Translations under genes and position numbers: made by a program | Shown: in pieces, positions 35,721-47,100 of the stretch | Position numbering within the stretch: position 1 is the first letter of the stretch | Layout: every line of letters starts with the position of its first letter | Notes under the pieces: model-generated | Seen by the model: only the letters and a program-made list of their open reading frames with translations | Told to the model about the DNA's origin: nothing | Database searches by the model: none | Origin: Amylostereum areolatum | Taxonomy: Eukaryota; Basidiomycota; Agaricomycetes; Russulales; Stereaceae | Direction: 5' to 3' | NCBI GenBank assembly: GCA_012932865.1 | Contig: SAXG01000011.1 | Location: 186,001-250,000, forward strand | Length of the DNA stretch: 64,000 nucleotides

Positions 35721-37811
35721 ATGCCGCTGGAATTCATGGACTGCCTTGCAGTCCTTTTTGCTGCATCCCTCACCGTGTACATCTACACCTCCAGGTGCCT
35801 TGTGTCCAGGAGAGGGCTCCCGTTTCCTCCAGGTCCTCAGCCCCTTCCCATCTTGGGCAACCTCCTCGACATGCCCCACAAGAATGAGTGGATGACATAC
35901 AAGGAGTGGAGCAAGAGGTTCGGTGCGTCACGCATCTCGTAGCGAAAGAGGCTCGTGGTCTAACTCCTTGACAGATTCAGACATTGTGTATATCGAGACA
36001 CTTGGACAGAGTATCGTCATCCTGAACTCGGTCAAGGCGGCATCCGATTTGTTGGATAAGCGGTCGTTCATATACTCCGACCGGTTAGTCGCGCTATCTT
36101 CCTCACTTGATCTTTCTAATGCTGTCACTCCCGCAGGCCAACCATCACAGCGCTAAGCGACTTGTGAGTTGCCAGAACAGTCTGTACTCGACCATGTTGG
36201 CTGACTGCGTGCCGGTACTAGCGTCGGATTCGGTTGGACAACGGGGCTACTGCCATACGGGAAACGATGGCGCAAACATCGCAAAGAGCTGGCCCTTACG
36301 TTGGGTGCGGGAGCATCAAGACGTTACGAGCCCCTGGAAATGAAGGCAACGTATAGACTGTTGCGAAATTTCCTCCAGACCCCGGATGCCTTCAGCCAGC
36401 ATTTGCGACAGTGCGTTCTCTTTTACTCGAACACATTTTGTCCATCTGAATCTTCAGCAGCATGGCTGGACAAGTCACTCTGTCTATCTCTTACGGAATC
36501 GACATCCAACCTTGCGATGACCCCTGGATTGAACTGGCCGAACGCTGTTTGAAAGCGTTTGACGTTAGCACCCAACTGAGTGGCAGGATCTTCGATTTAC
36601 TCCCCTTCTGTGAGTTCTTTTACTCAACGCTTTATCGATTATCCGCCGAACCATCCTTCACGACGGAAACAGTGAAGCGCATGCCTTGGTGGTTTCCCGG
36701 CGCGGGCTTCAAGAGGAACGTGCCGAGGTTTGCACGATGTGTCGCTGACGCTGTCGAGAAACCGTATGCTGCTACGGAAGCTGCTGTGGTGCGCTCCCCT
36801 TAAAGTCCAATGTCTAGGTATCGTGTGCTAATGATATGTCCGTATAGGCTGGAGGCCATGCGAGTTCGTCGGTGGCTCATGCTATCATAACAGACCAGAA
36901 CTCCCTTCCCGCCTCAAAAAGGGATACGGTACTGGCAAAGGAAGTTTCCGCCAATATTTTTCTCGCTGGGGCTGACACCGTAAGTTTTACCGTTGCCGTG
37001 CTTTCGTTCACACATTTATGTGCATTCTAGACGAATTCTGTCCTGATGACTTTCATGCTGGCCATGGTACTCAACCCCGACGCACAGAAGAAGGCTCAAG
37101 CAGAAATTGACACTGTTGTTGGCACAGCACGTCTTCCTGACTTCGAAGACCAGGAGTCCCTTCCATATGTCAACGCCCTCGTGAAGGAAGTCTTTCGTTG
37201 GCATCCAGTTACACCTTTAGGTACGTCGTGCAACCTACGTGTTATTCTCGGTCACTGGACATATATGCCACAGGTGTCCCCCATCGTTTAATGACCGACG
37301 ATATATACGATGGGTTTTTCATCCCGGGTGGCGCAGTTGTCATTGCGAATACTTGGTCAGCCCCGTATTTCACCTGCTGTCGATGAAGCTTACCTCAGAC
37401 CGTAGGGCTATACTCCACGACGAGGTCGAGTACCCCGATCATGGTAAATTTAAGCCAGAACGTTTTGTGGACGAGAAGGCAAGATTCCCGGATGCATCGT
37501 TCGGATTTGGAAGACGTGTATGCCCTGGTCAGCTCGTGGCACGTTCTGCTGTGTGGATGACCCTGGTCAGCGTCTTGGCTACATTTAACATTTCCCATGC
37601 GGTCGATGAGAACGGGCATGAGGTTGAAGTGTCGGAACAGTACAGCTCGGGGATGATCTCGTGAGTGATATCAGTCACAACGTCGTTTACCAATCTCTTA
37701 TAACCGAGCCGCGGCCATAGGTATCCTCCTCCCTTCAGATGCATGATAAAACCGCGGTCGGAAGTCGCATCTGCTCTGATCAAGGCCACGAAGGAGGTGG
37801 ATGATGTATAA
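35721..37811 (+). CDS. Cytochrome P450 monooxygenase
   Basis: ER-anchored heme-thiolate monooxygenase of the fungal CYP type. The start MPLEFMDCLAVLFAASLTVY provides the membrane anchor, followed by the proline-rich hinge LPFPPGPQPLPILGN. Exons then give SDIVYIETLGQSIVILNS, GFGWTTGLLPYGKRWRKHRK (helix C), MPWWFPGAGFKRN, the I-helix oxygen-binding NIFLAGADTTNS, the K-helix ExxR in KEVFRWHPVTPLGVPH, the PERF motif FKPERFVDE, and the heme-binding loop FGFGRRVCPGQLVARS with the cysteine ligand. It ends at TAA 37809-37811. About eight exons join at GT-AG sites and no lesion was seen. It is next to the decayed NRPS-like gene and could be a tailoring enzyme of the same former cluster. Substrate cannot be inferred. 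Confidence 0.9.
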
Positions 37812-38094
37812 GACAGTATTGCTATTACAAACCTTGAGAAACCATACGAGGGGCCTTTTTGAGCTTCCGCTACGACGTATGAATACGGCTACATACTTAT
37901 TGTTTATCTAACGAACAGTGCTCGAATGCTCGAAGCTTGTGCAGCTCGCAATATCATCGCGTGGCAATGACCGAGCTGGCCGGTGGGAATTTGACGGTCT
38001 GCCTTGTGACCACCACCGTCGGACCATCATGTTGCACAATCGAACGCCCTTCTCTCATTCCCACCTCGTCAGTCTCTCTTAACGGCGCCGTGAA

Positions 38095-38802
38095 ATGGCC
38101 TCTAAGACGCACTCTTGGATATCGTTATGGTTTCTGGTGACAACCCCAGTCATCATATGGGACGCAAGCTACTGCTTTCTCAGGTATACCTCATCCCTTG
38201 TCAGTTTGAGCTTGTGTGAGATATCATCCACAGGCCTCGTTCAATGGTTGGGGGTGACCTTCACTGGATATGGAAACCATACGAAATTTATCAGAACATT
38301 GACTACGTATACGGATTACCGGCGTTCGAACGAGGAGACGGGTTCACCAACGCGCAATGTACGTTCTCTCTATCACCACTTGTTTCGGATCTAACTGGGC
38401 CATGATGCATGTTGCTCCAGCCTTCCTGAATATAGTGGAGACCGTCATGAATGTCCTGTACCTCTACTTGGCCCATGTCGTTGAATGGCCCGCCGCCTCT
38501 GTCATTGGGTTCGCGAGCGTGGTTATGACGCTTTCCAAGACCGTTCTATATTGGCTCCAGGAATACTTCTGCGGAGGGTGTGCTGTCGGGCATAACTCCC
38601 CGTATGACCTTGTCGTATACTGGATTATTCCTAACGGGTCGGTCGATTGTTCGTTGCCCCTACGCTGCAGCTGACCTCCCGTCGCAGGCTTTGGCTCGTC
38701 GTTCCAAGTTTCATCACATACACTCTCGGGCGAGAGCTCATCAATACGCTGCTTATTGCTCATCGGAGTGCCACGAAGGAGGTGTCAGGAAAGAAGGAGT
38801 GA
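38095..38802 (+). CDS. EXPERA-like multi-pass membrane protein
   Basis: Conserved fungal integral membrane protein with about four to five helices, resembling the EXPERA/emopamil-binding-like group; no enzymatic role can be read. It starts MASKTHSWISLWFLVTTPVI. After short GT-AG introns come the conserved GGDLHWIWKPYEIYQNIDYV and ERGDGFTNAQ, then SFLNIVETVMNVLYLYLAHV, VLYWLQEYFCGGCAVGHNSP and YDLVVYWIIPNG. The last exon encodes LWLVVPSFITYTLGREL and a lysine-rich end (SGKKE) at TGA 38800-38802, a form typical of ER proteins. I am sure of the gene, less so of the family name. It marks the change from accessory to conserved genes. Confidence 0.75.
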
Positions 38803-39082
38803 ACTAGTTCTTCAGTCTGATCTGTCCAGACGAAAAGCAACCGTCTAGATATCTCATCTTTGTATCCCATATAGCGTCTTTTCCTCCCTTCTTGACTACT
38901 TTGTTCTTGACTGCTTTGTGTACTCCCGTATCAATATATCCTCGATGAGCAGTCTATCTCTTTTCACCAGAGCATTTTGTTGCCCCTACGACTCACGAGA
39001 ATATGCGAAATAATATGCCATTTATCTGATATGTAAGTACGCGAGCCGCGGAACGCAGCGTTGAGTCCAATACGCGACTTCC

Positions 39083-39979
39083 ATGTCTTCATCAACCTCA
39101 ACAGCGATCAAAGTCGTCCAGGAGGATAAAAACCCTCGCGGAATCCCTAAGGCTCTCTTCATCGTACGCCCCGTCTCCAGGACGCCCCACGATCAAGCTC
39201 ACACCCGGCCGCACAGAACGACGTAGAAGAGTACCTAGGCGGTCCTGAAGCAGAGGCGGACAAGGTCCTTAGCGCGCTCCAAGATGCTCTTGCGTATGTA
39301 TCTCCAGAGAAAGATGGACACCCCGAACATATGCTGACGTTCTACCATGCAGAAAATACCGTTACATGGAGAGCAATCTCACCCAACGACGCCAAGGCCT
39401 CGAGGACAAGATCCCTGACATCAAGAAAACGTTGAGCATGGTGGAGTACCTTCGCGACAGACGAGTACGCCCTCCGTTTCTTTTGGGAAATCTCCTACTT
39501 ATATTTTCACGGTAGGAAGGAAAGAAGGCCGCGACGGCGGACGATGAGGATGGCCTCGAAGACGATGAGGAGGACGATGAGGAGGACAAATCCAAACCCC
39601 TTCAAACAACCTTTGAGCTAGCCGATACACTCTATGCCGAGGCAGAACTTGAAGACACCGACGCTGTCTACCTGTGGCTTGGGGTACGTAGTCTTTTTCC
39701 ACGTCCCACCATCCTTCACCCTGTTCACCGGACGCTATATCACAGGCAAACGTCATGCTCTCCTATAAAATTCCTGTAGCGATTGATCTACTACGATCCA
39801 AGCTCAGCGCCGCTCAGACTACCCTCAATAACACGATCGAGGATCTCGAGTTCTTGCGCGAACAGCTCACTGTGATGGAGGTGAACACAGCGCGGGTGTA
39901 TAATTGGGACGTGAAGCGTCGAAGGGAGAAGAGGGAGCGGGAAAGTTTAGTCGGCACGGCGGAAGGCAAAGACCGATGA
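39083..39979 (+). CDS. PAC10: Prefoldin subunit 3 (VBP1/Pac10)
   Basis: Alpha-type subunit of the cytosolic hexameric prefoldin chaperone that delivers nascent actin and tubulin to the chaperonin. The start MSSSTSTAIKVVQEDKNPRG is followed by IPKALFI, then an exon with DVEEYLGG, the first coiled-coil arm (KYRYMESNLTQRRQGLEDKI, PDIKKTLSMVEYLRDRR), an acidic insert (EDDEEDDEEDK), the beta-hairpin core (FELADTLYAEAELEDTDAVY with LWLGANVMLSY), and the second coiled coil ending in a charged tail at 39979. Domain order and length (about 200 residues) match the family. Exons join at GT-AG introns of about 50-60 nt. Confidence 0.93.
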
Positions 39980-40104
39980 TGTCCTCTCAGTCTCCTCTGT
40001 ACTTACCCACACAATGTTTTTTCGTTGCGTTCGATATTCGCCCACTAGCGTTGTCGGAAGAGGGAAGTATGGCCATAAGTGTCAACTAATACCAAGTCAA
40101 TACA

Positions 40105-42987
40105 TCAAACATCGGTCTCCCCCTCCTCCTCATCCTCATCCAACACGAGCTTTCTCTTCTTCCCGGGCAACTCCTTGCCATCACCAAGGCCAACCCCAGC
40201 CTTCTTCCTCAACTGCTCGATATCCATATCACCCTCTTCCGCCCACTCCAGCACCAAATGCCTTCCAAGCAAGTGAGTGTGTTTGAGGGCGTTGTATGCA
40301 TTCTCAGCTTCGTGTCGAGAGACAAACTCCAAGAAAGCGAAACCGCGCGTCCGTTGGTCGAACCGTTTGGGTACACGCACTGACTTGAGTTGCCCATGAG
40401 CCCTGAACCATTCGCTATGAGCATCGGTGGGCAAACGAGAGGAGGCGAGAGAATACACACCCGAAGAGTTCCCGAACGTCCTTTCTTGTCGCCTCGAAAG
40501 GTAAGTTTTTGACCAACATCTTCGTTGTGCTGCTCTTTCCTGCACCTTTCGCCTTCTCGTCCTTTTCCTCCTCTGCCCCACGCCCAGCGAACTTGGCCGT
40601 CAACGCGTGACCGTCCAACACATAACCTTGAATGCCTTTGATCGCCTTCTTCGCCGCATCGGTTGTCTTGAACCCGACGAAACCGTACCCCATACTGAGA
40701 CGCGCCGTCGGACGCTTCGGGTCCGGCTTCGTTTGCACGCGCGCAAAGGAGAATGAGGGTAGATGACGGAAGACTTGTACGAGTCGCTCTGTCGTCGTCG
40801 AGAAGGCAAGGTTCTTGATAAAGAGCGTCGTCCCTGCGGACACCGCTGGTTCTTCGCCATTCTCAGAGTCTTTGTCGTCAATTGTGACTGCGTTCGTCTT
40901 CGAGCCATCCATGGGAGTAGAATGGCCAGTGTCTGTCGACGGATCTTGGAACATCCCAAGGGGGCCCTTCTCGAGGTAAATGACTGAATTGCCCAGTCGT
41001 CGATAGGCGATGGCACGGAACGCAGCGCTTGCCTCGTCCGAATGAATGAACTCCACTACGGCCATAGTCCCTGCAGGCGGCACCAGCACACGGCTGAGCG
41101 TCCCATGGCCCTCAAACATCTCGCGTATTTGCTCGGCGGTCGTACCGTAGGGGATGTTCTTGACAAGGATAGTAGTGTCTGATCGTCCGCGACCCGAAAA
41201 CGAGGATAGGATGACGCCTTGGGATTCAAGGTATGTTTTGGTCTCTTGAATGACATGAGTCTCCGCAAGGGCTAGCTTGACAGCAGCGTTCGACGACTCA
41301 GGGTCAAGGATATCGGCTTTCGATACGTTCATCCGATCAGCGACGGAAGACAGAACGGCGTCGCTCTGTATTGCCACTTTAGTTTTAGGAAGACATGAAT
41401 ATAGGGCACCACTCACGTTCATGTAGAGCATAGTCCAGTTGAACTCCTTCCCGGCGCCCGCCTTGCGTTTTGCGTTCCGATCCTCTTTCAAGGAACGCTT
41501 CTTGGCGTCCTCACCTTCAATGGCAAGGTTTCCCTTCCTGTCCACAGCACCCATTATGTGCAACAGACGGCCTTGAAACGAACGCCTGTCCAAGGACTCG
41601 TACGCAGAAAGCGCGGACTCCGGCTGAGCGAATTTGACGTATGCAAGGCCTTTCGGCTGTTTTGTTACGGGGTCCACGGGGAAGTAAATCTGGGGAGGAA
41701 GTCAGCGTTATTCAAATCACTTAGCGACAAGGAAGAAAAAAAGGTCAGAGTATACTATCAAATTTCCCAATGCATAATCAACAATCCACGAATGGTCTGA
41801 TGTCCCTATGCAAGCGTCTCATCCGGAAGCGAGGTCAGAGAGAAGAGCTCACCTTTGGAATGCAGAAGAACAGAAGAAAAAGGCTCAGCCGAAGACATTC
41901 CATTCCTATACTGGAAACACGGGCATACCTGCGAAACAATGGTCAGCAATGAACGATATCAAATGGACGCAGGAGAAAGTGGATCAGAAAAAAAAACTAT
42001 TTAGTTCCCGCATAAATCAACATACTCCTGAGAGTCTGCTGTCCCTATGCATGATATCATCTCGCTACCGTACAGCCAGTGCGACTTGCCGTACAAGGAA
42101 GGTTGAGCAGGTACTCACCTGAAGGATTTCGCCGTAAGGCCGGAAGAGTTCGCGCAGCTCGTCTTCGGTACAAGAGAAGGCCAGGTTGCGAACGAAGAGT
42201 CGTGCAGTCTGGAGGATGGTCTCCCGATTAGGGTCGTTGTCGTCTTGCAACGGGGGTTCAATAGCAGTGTCCCCTTCCCCGTCGTTCCCATCTCCATTTT
42301 CATCGTCAGACTGAATGAAAGTCTTGCCAGCCTCCTCGACGCCTTGCTTCATTCGTCGTCGCATCCACTCCATGTCTGACAAACCCTCCGGTATCTGGCT
42401 GTCCTCGCCTTCTTCGCCCTGGTGGTCTGACACCGATTTGCCCCCATTTTTCGTGTTCATCGGCTGAGTTAACTCGTCGTTCGCCCATGCAGGGCCCGAT
42501 CTCGCTTTGGGTTGCATGACCTCCATGAAGGCGTCGAGCTGGGCATCTTCGGGTTTGTTGAGCTCGTCAGCATCGGCGGACCCCTTCGAAAGCTTCTTAG
42601 TCTTCAGTATATTTGACGGACCAGGCTCCCTGTGTTCTGGGTCGATTCGTGGTCGTTTATTGGGTCGAGGAGCAGGGGCGTCCTTCGCACCCTACGACGT
42701 GGTCAGTATGCCTGCAAGCAGGTCAGCAACAGACAACTCACATCGACAACTTCAACCCTCACCCGTGTTGAGTCGATGAATGTTTTGTCAAACCATTGCT
42801 GCGCCTGCACGGCCTCTTCGCCGGTCTTATAACCAACGAACCCGAAACGCCGCGATGAGCCGTCTCTTTTGAGAGCGACTTTGATGTCGGTAATGGTCCC
42901 CACGGGTGCCTTCGCCTGAGAGAAGTGTTGCTGAAGGCGGTCTTGAGTGACATATGCAGGTAAGTTTTTGACGATGAGACGAGACAT
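40105..42987 (-). CDS. MRD1: Mrd1, multiple RRM protein of pre-rRNA processing
   Basis: Nucleolar RNA-binding protein needed for early cleavages of pre-rRNA in the small-subunit processome (established for the yeast orthologue). It starts MSRLIVKNLPAYVTQDRLQQ, the first RRM. An acidic linker is followed by further RRMs: LFVRNLAFSCTEDELRELF with GLAYVKFAQPESA, TTILVKNIPYGTTAEQI, TLFIKNLAFSTTTERLVQVF with GYGFVGFKT, and KMLVKNLPFEATRKDVREL with TRGFAFLEFVS. It ends in a Lys/Asp-rich tail. The order of five or more RRMs is diagnostic. One intron, splitting the second RRM (about 41692-42117), is roughly 430 nt, much longer than others here, and contains a duplicated motif. It is transcribed divergently from the SHPRH-like gene across a long inverted repeat. 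Confidence 0.95.
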
Positions 42988-43103
42988 CGTTGACGGGAGA
43001 AGGGGAAGAGGAGAGAGGAATTGTATGAAAAATTCCCAACGGAAATTCGGCGAGGCCCGGTGGCGTGGGAATATCCACGTGATCGCGTGTAGCGCGCTCT
43101 CGC

Positions 43104-43898
43104 GCACCGCAGGCAGAAGTCCATTTTAGCGCTCCTATTATGTATCTGAAATGGGGACTGAAAGTACAAATATTGAAGTGAGCTTACCTCGATAACTACA
43201 CACCGGAAAGAGGGAGTTACAAATGCGCAGTAGCTGTGAACAAAGCAAATGAAAGCCCATCATTTCGAATGTGTATTGACCCCGTCGGAAACCCATTGGA
43301 CACGTGAGGTTTGCGATCTGTTGCGACCGAGCCGAAACCCTAGGTTTCTAATAGGTCGTATTCTGTACAAAACCTACTTGATACGTCTCGTTTGGGCGCG
43401 AATTTGGGCGGGATAAAATTTATCATTCCAAACACGTTCGTATCAGGAGGAAATCAGTTTGAAGTGCGAGCTTTCAAATTAATAAAGCACCAGCGCCGGA
43501 CCAGCGCCCCCGCCAAGGCGCTGATCTGGCCCTGGTGCTTTATCTAAAATTTCGGATCAGCTGCATCTTGATAAGGATGTGTTTGGAATGATAAATTTCA
43601 TCCTGCCTAAAATCGCTCCCAAACGAGAGGTTTTGCGCAAAATAGGATCCATTAGAAACCTATGGTTTCGGTTCGGTCGCAACAGATCGCAAACCTCACG
43701 TGTCCAATGGGTTTCCGACGGGGTCAATACACATTCAAAATGATGGGCTTTCATTTGTTTTGTTCACGGCTACTGCGCATTCTTAACTCATGCTTTCCCG
43801 AGTGTAGTGATCAAGGTAAGCCCACTACGATATTTGTACTTTCAGTCCCCGTTTCAAATGCCTTATGTCAGCGCTAAAATGGACTTCTGCCCGCGGTG
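43104..43898. repeat. ~795-bp long inverted repeat (near-perfect palindrome)
   Basis: The left arm, starting CACCGCAGGCAGAAGTCC, matches the reverse complement of the right arm ending GGACTTCTGCCCGCGGTG over nearly 400 bp, with scattered substitutions and small indels (by eye about 85-90% identity). The centre near 43,501 is itself a GC-rich hairpin around GCACCAGCGCCGGACCAGCG. No coding potential apart from mirrored short frames. It fills most of the roughly 1.0-1.2 kb between the divergent MRD1 and SHPRH-like genes. Confidence 0.9.
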
Positions 43899-44158
43899 GC
43901 GGCTCTTGTCATTGATCCTTTCACGAGTTTCAGTTTCTTCTTACATCTCATCCACAGTCACCACCCAAGTTCAATACGACTAGGTTCCGTCGTATTTCGT
44001 AGAACATGCGGTGCTCGCGTTCGAATCATACTTTCTACTCTCGGCGCAAGTCGTTCTATGACTATCACTTCAATAGCACCCCTCGTCCTGCAGTCGGTTG
44101 GACAGGACTTGGTCACGCTCTCCGTGGTATAACGGAACGCATAGAAGCTGAAGAAGCG

Positions 44159-47100
44159 ATGGTCATCAGAGGGAAGCGCAAGGCTGCATCGCTGTTTCCG
44201 GAAACGACAAAAAGAAGGAAACCATCCGACAATGTCAATACCGTACCCAAGTATAATATTCAAGACGAAGTTTCGGTGTTCCGCCATGAATACGAGCTGG
44301 AATACTCGAGAACTCCGCTGAAAGAAGGTCCAAGGGACGATACTTTGGAAGAATCTGGCGCTCAACATGACTTGCTTCGTCAGGAGAAGGAGTTCATGGA
44401 GATTCTTCACAAGTGTTATTGTACGCACGGCGAGTCCAAGACATCGTCCGTGGTACTCGATGTTGGCGAGGTTTCGATTGCCTATAATAAGCATGGTGCG
44501 CAACTTACAGACGCTTCAAATGGATACCTACTCTCCCTTCCTCCCGTCCAAGATGAAAACGGGGACGGTCACCTTTTTGCGTGGATGGACGACTTGCCTG
44601 CGCACATCGCCCCTGGCATTGCCAAACTCACTGCTAGTCTCCGTTTGGTCATTCCGTCTCCTGTGGATTGGGACGAAGCTTCGGAAAGGCTTCCTTTCCG
44701 TGCCTCGGTTCATGTTACACTCTCTTTCTTCACCCCTCGAATCTTTGAACCCATATCCCCTGACCTCAAGAGAGCAGCGGTAGTTGCGCAGGAGGCTAGA
44801 GACCATCTCCTTCAACTTGCCTTTCCCACGCCCAATCTTTCCCCGTCGCTCGAACCATCATTTCATGGCAGGATTGACATCCCCTTCTTTTATGCCGCAG
44901 TTCATGGTGCCCCCGCTCCCGATTCCCAAATGTCACAAGAAGCAGCGCAGCCCGACGAACTTGTCCCAACCCTTCTCCCTTTCCAGCGCAGGAGTGTGAT
45001 CTGGATGCTCTCCAAGGAGGGTAAATCTATATCGCAACACGGCAAGATCACAGACTCAGTCAAGGATTCGACGTCCTTGCCGCCTTTGTGGGAACGCGTC
45101 ACAGTTCAACGCTCATCCGGCGAACAAATTGATTGGTACTATCATCGTCTCACTGGCACGTTAACGCCCGAGTTTCCAGAGGACAAGTCTCATCCAGGTG
45201 GAATTCTCGCCGAAGAGCCCGGGTTGGGAAAGACCCTTGAATGCATCTCCCTCATTCTTCTCAATCCCGGCATCGAAAGGAATCCTAGCACCTCACGTTG
45301 GGACGTAGCAGCGAGGGTAGACGTAAAGCAAGTGAAGGTTCGGAGGATCGGCATTTCTTTATCCTATATCTTTCTGAGTTGCTTTCCAGACAAGCCTTAT
45401 CGTCACACCTTCGTCCCTTGCACAACAATGGATCGATGAGTTGGCTGCACACGCGCCCGTCCTCAAAGTTCTTGTTTATGATGGCTGGTCCAAACTTCCC
45501 GCCTTTGTCCGCACGACATCCAACACACCTCCAACGAAGCTGACCGGCAAGGCAAAGACCGGGAACAACGCAGTCGCCGAAGAGTCGGAAACCGACTGGT
45601 GCTCCTACGTGAATAGGTTCGACGTATGCATCACCACGTATAACGTCCTTCAGCAAGACCTGAACGTTGCACGTCCGCCCCCTCGTAGACCCCGCCGGAA
45701 AACTGCGGATTACTCTCGTACTGAACGGCCGCGAAGCCCGCTTGTGATGTGCGAGTTCTTCCGGGTGATTATGGACGAGGTACGCTGGCTATGTGGTTAA
45801 CTCTGCCACTTGTCTGACTCCATCTGCAGGTGCAAATGGTAGGCGGGGGGAAAACGTCGTAAGTTTGTTGCAACATCCCCAAGCTTTAACTAGGCGACAG
45901 ACTTACCGTTACTTACTTACAGTGAGATGGTGTCCCTCATCCCACGCTACTCTTCTTTCGCTGTTTCGGGCACCCCTGCTCGCGCACATGTCGCCGATTT
46001 GTCTCACGTTTTGAAGTATGCTTGATAACTCTCACCCATGCGTTGCATTCTCACCCCCAAGCACTGGCAGGTTTCTTCGTGTTGATCCGCAAATTGTAGC
46101 ACCTCGTAGCTGGTCACGTCTCCTTGAACCTGATATGGCCTCCAACTTTGTGGCGCTCTTTCAACACTACACTGTCAGGTGCTTTGCTTCGCTAACCTTG
46201 TTTACAAAATACCTATTTTATTTCTAGGACTCTCAAGGCTTCGGTCAAGGATGAGCTAACTATTCCACAACAAACTCGCTATCTCGTGCCCATAGAACTC
46301 GGTAGAGTTGAACGCCACGTAGGTCCGCAACAACACCCCTATATCGAGTTTCAATGACACGCTCTTAAGGTCTACGACCAAGCCCTCGAAAAATCTTTGC
46401 AGGAACTCGGTCTCGACGCACGTGGTGTAGCAGCGACGGAGAATTGGGAAATCGATACCGCACTCCTCCGAAGTTGTCTTCGCCGACTCCGGCAGATCTG
46501 CACGCATCCGCAGGTCGGCCAACTCAAAGTAGGTGAAAAGTTCGCCCACAAGCCGGGGCGATTGAAAACGATGGGGGAGGTACTGGATGTAAGAATTTTT
46601 CTGTTTTAGCGGGGCGATGGTCTCATCACGTTCGTGATTATTTTTAGGGGATGAGTGATCAGAACTGGAGAAATCTCATGGAAGACCGCCGTACTAAGGT
46701 GCTATCATTTTTTTAATTTGCACTTCCTGGCGTAACCTCCCTTAATTCAGATCAATGAGCTTGCTCGCTGCGCCCAGCTGACCCAGCACGCCAAACACAT
46801 TCCGGCTCGCCACCATAAATCCGCTGAAATCCTACTGCAGGCTGAGAAAGAAGCGAACCAACTCATTGAGGATATCAAAACCGAACTCGCTCATCACAAC
46901 GAAAAAGGTGAAGCGCTGAAGCGTGAAGTTGTCGCCCTTGGGGCTGCGCGGAAGCAGCATTCAACAGCAGATAATCTCAAGGCGAAAGGTAAAGGACGGG
47001 CTGCATCCCCTTCGACCGACAGCGAAGACAACGATTCTGAGGACGGGGATATCCCGGACACCCCAGCTGGAAAAGAGCACAAGCACAAAAAGCACGGGAT

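Noticed and set aside
43557..43877. Short mirrored frames within the long inverted repeat
   Set aside because: They are reverse-complement images created by the palindrome and have no protein features.
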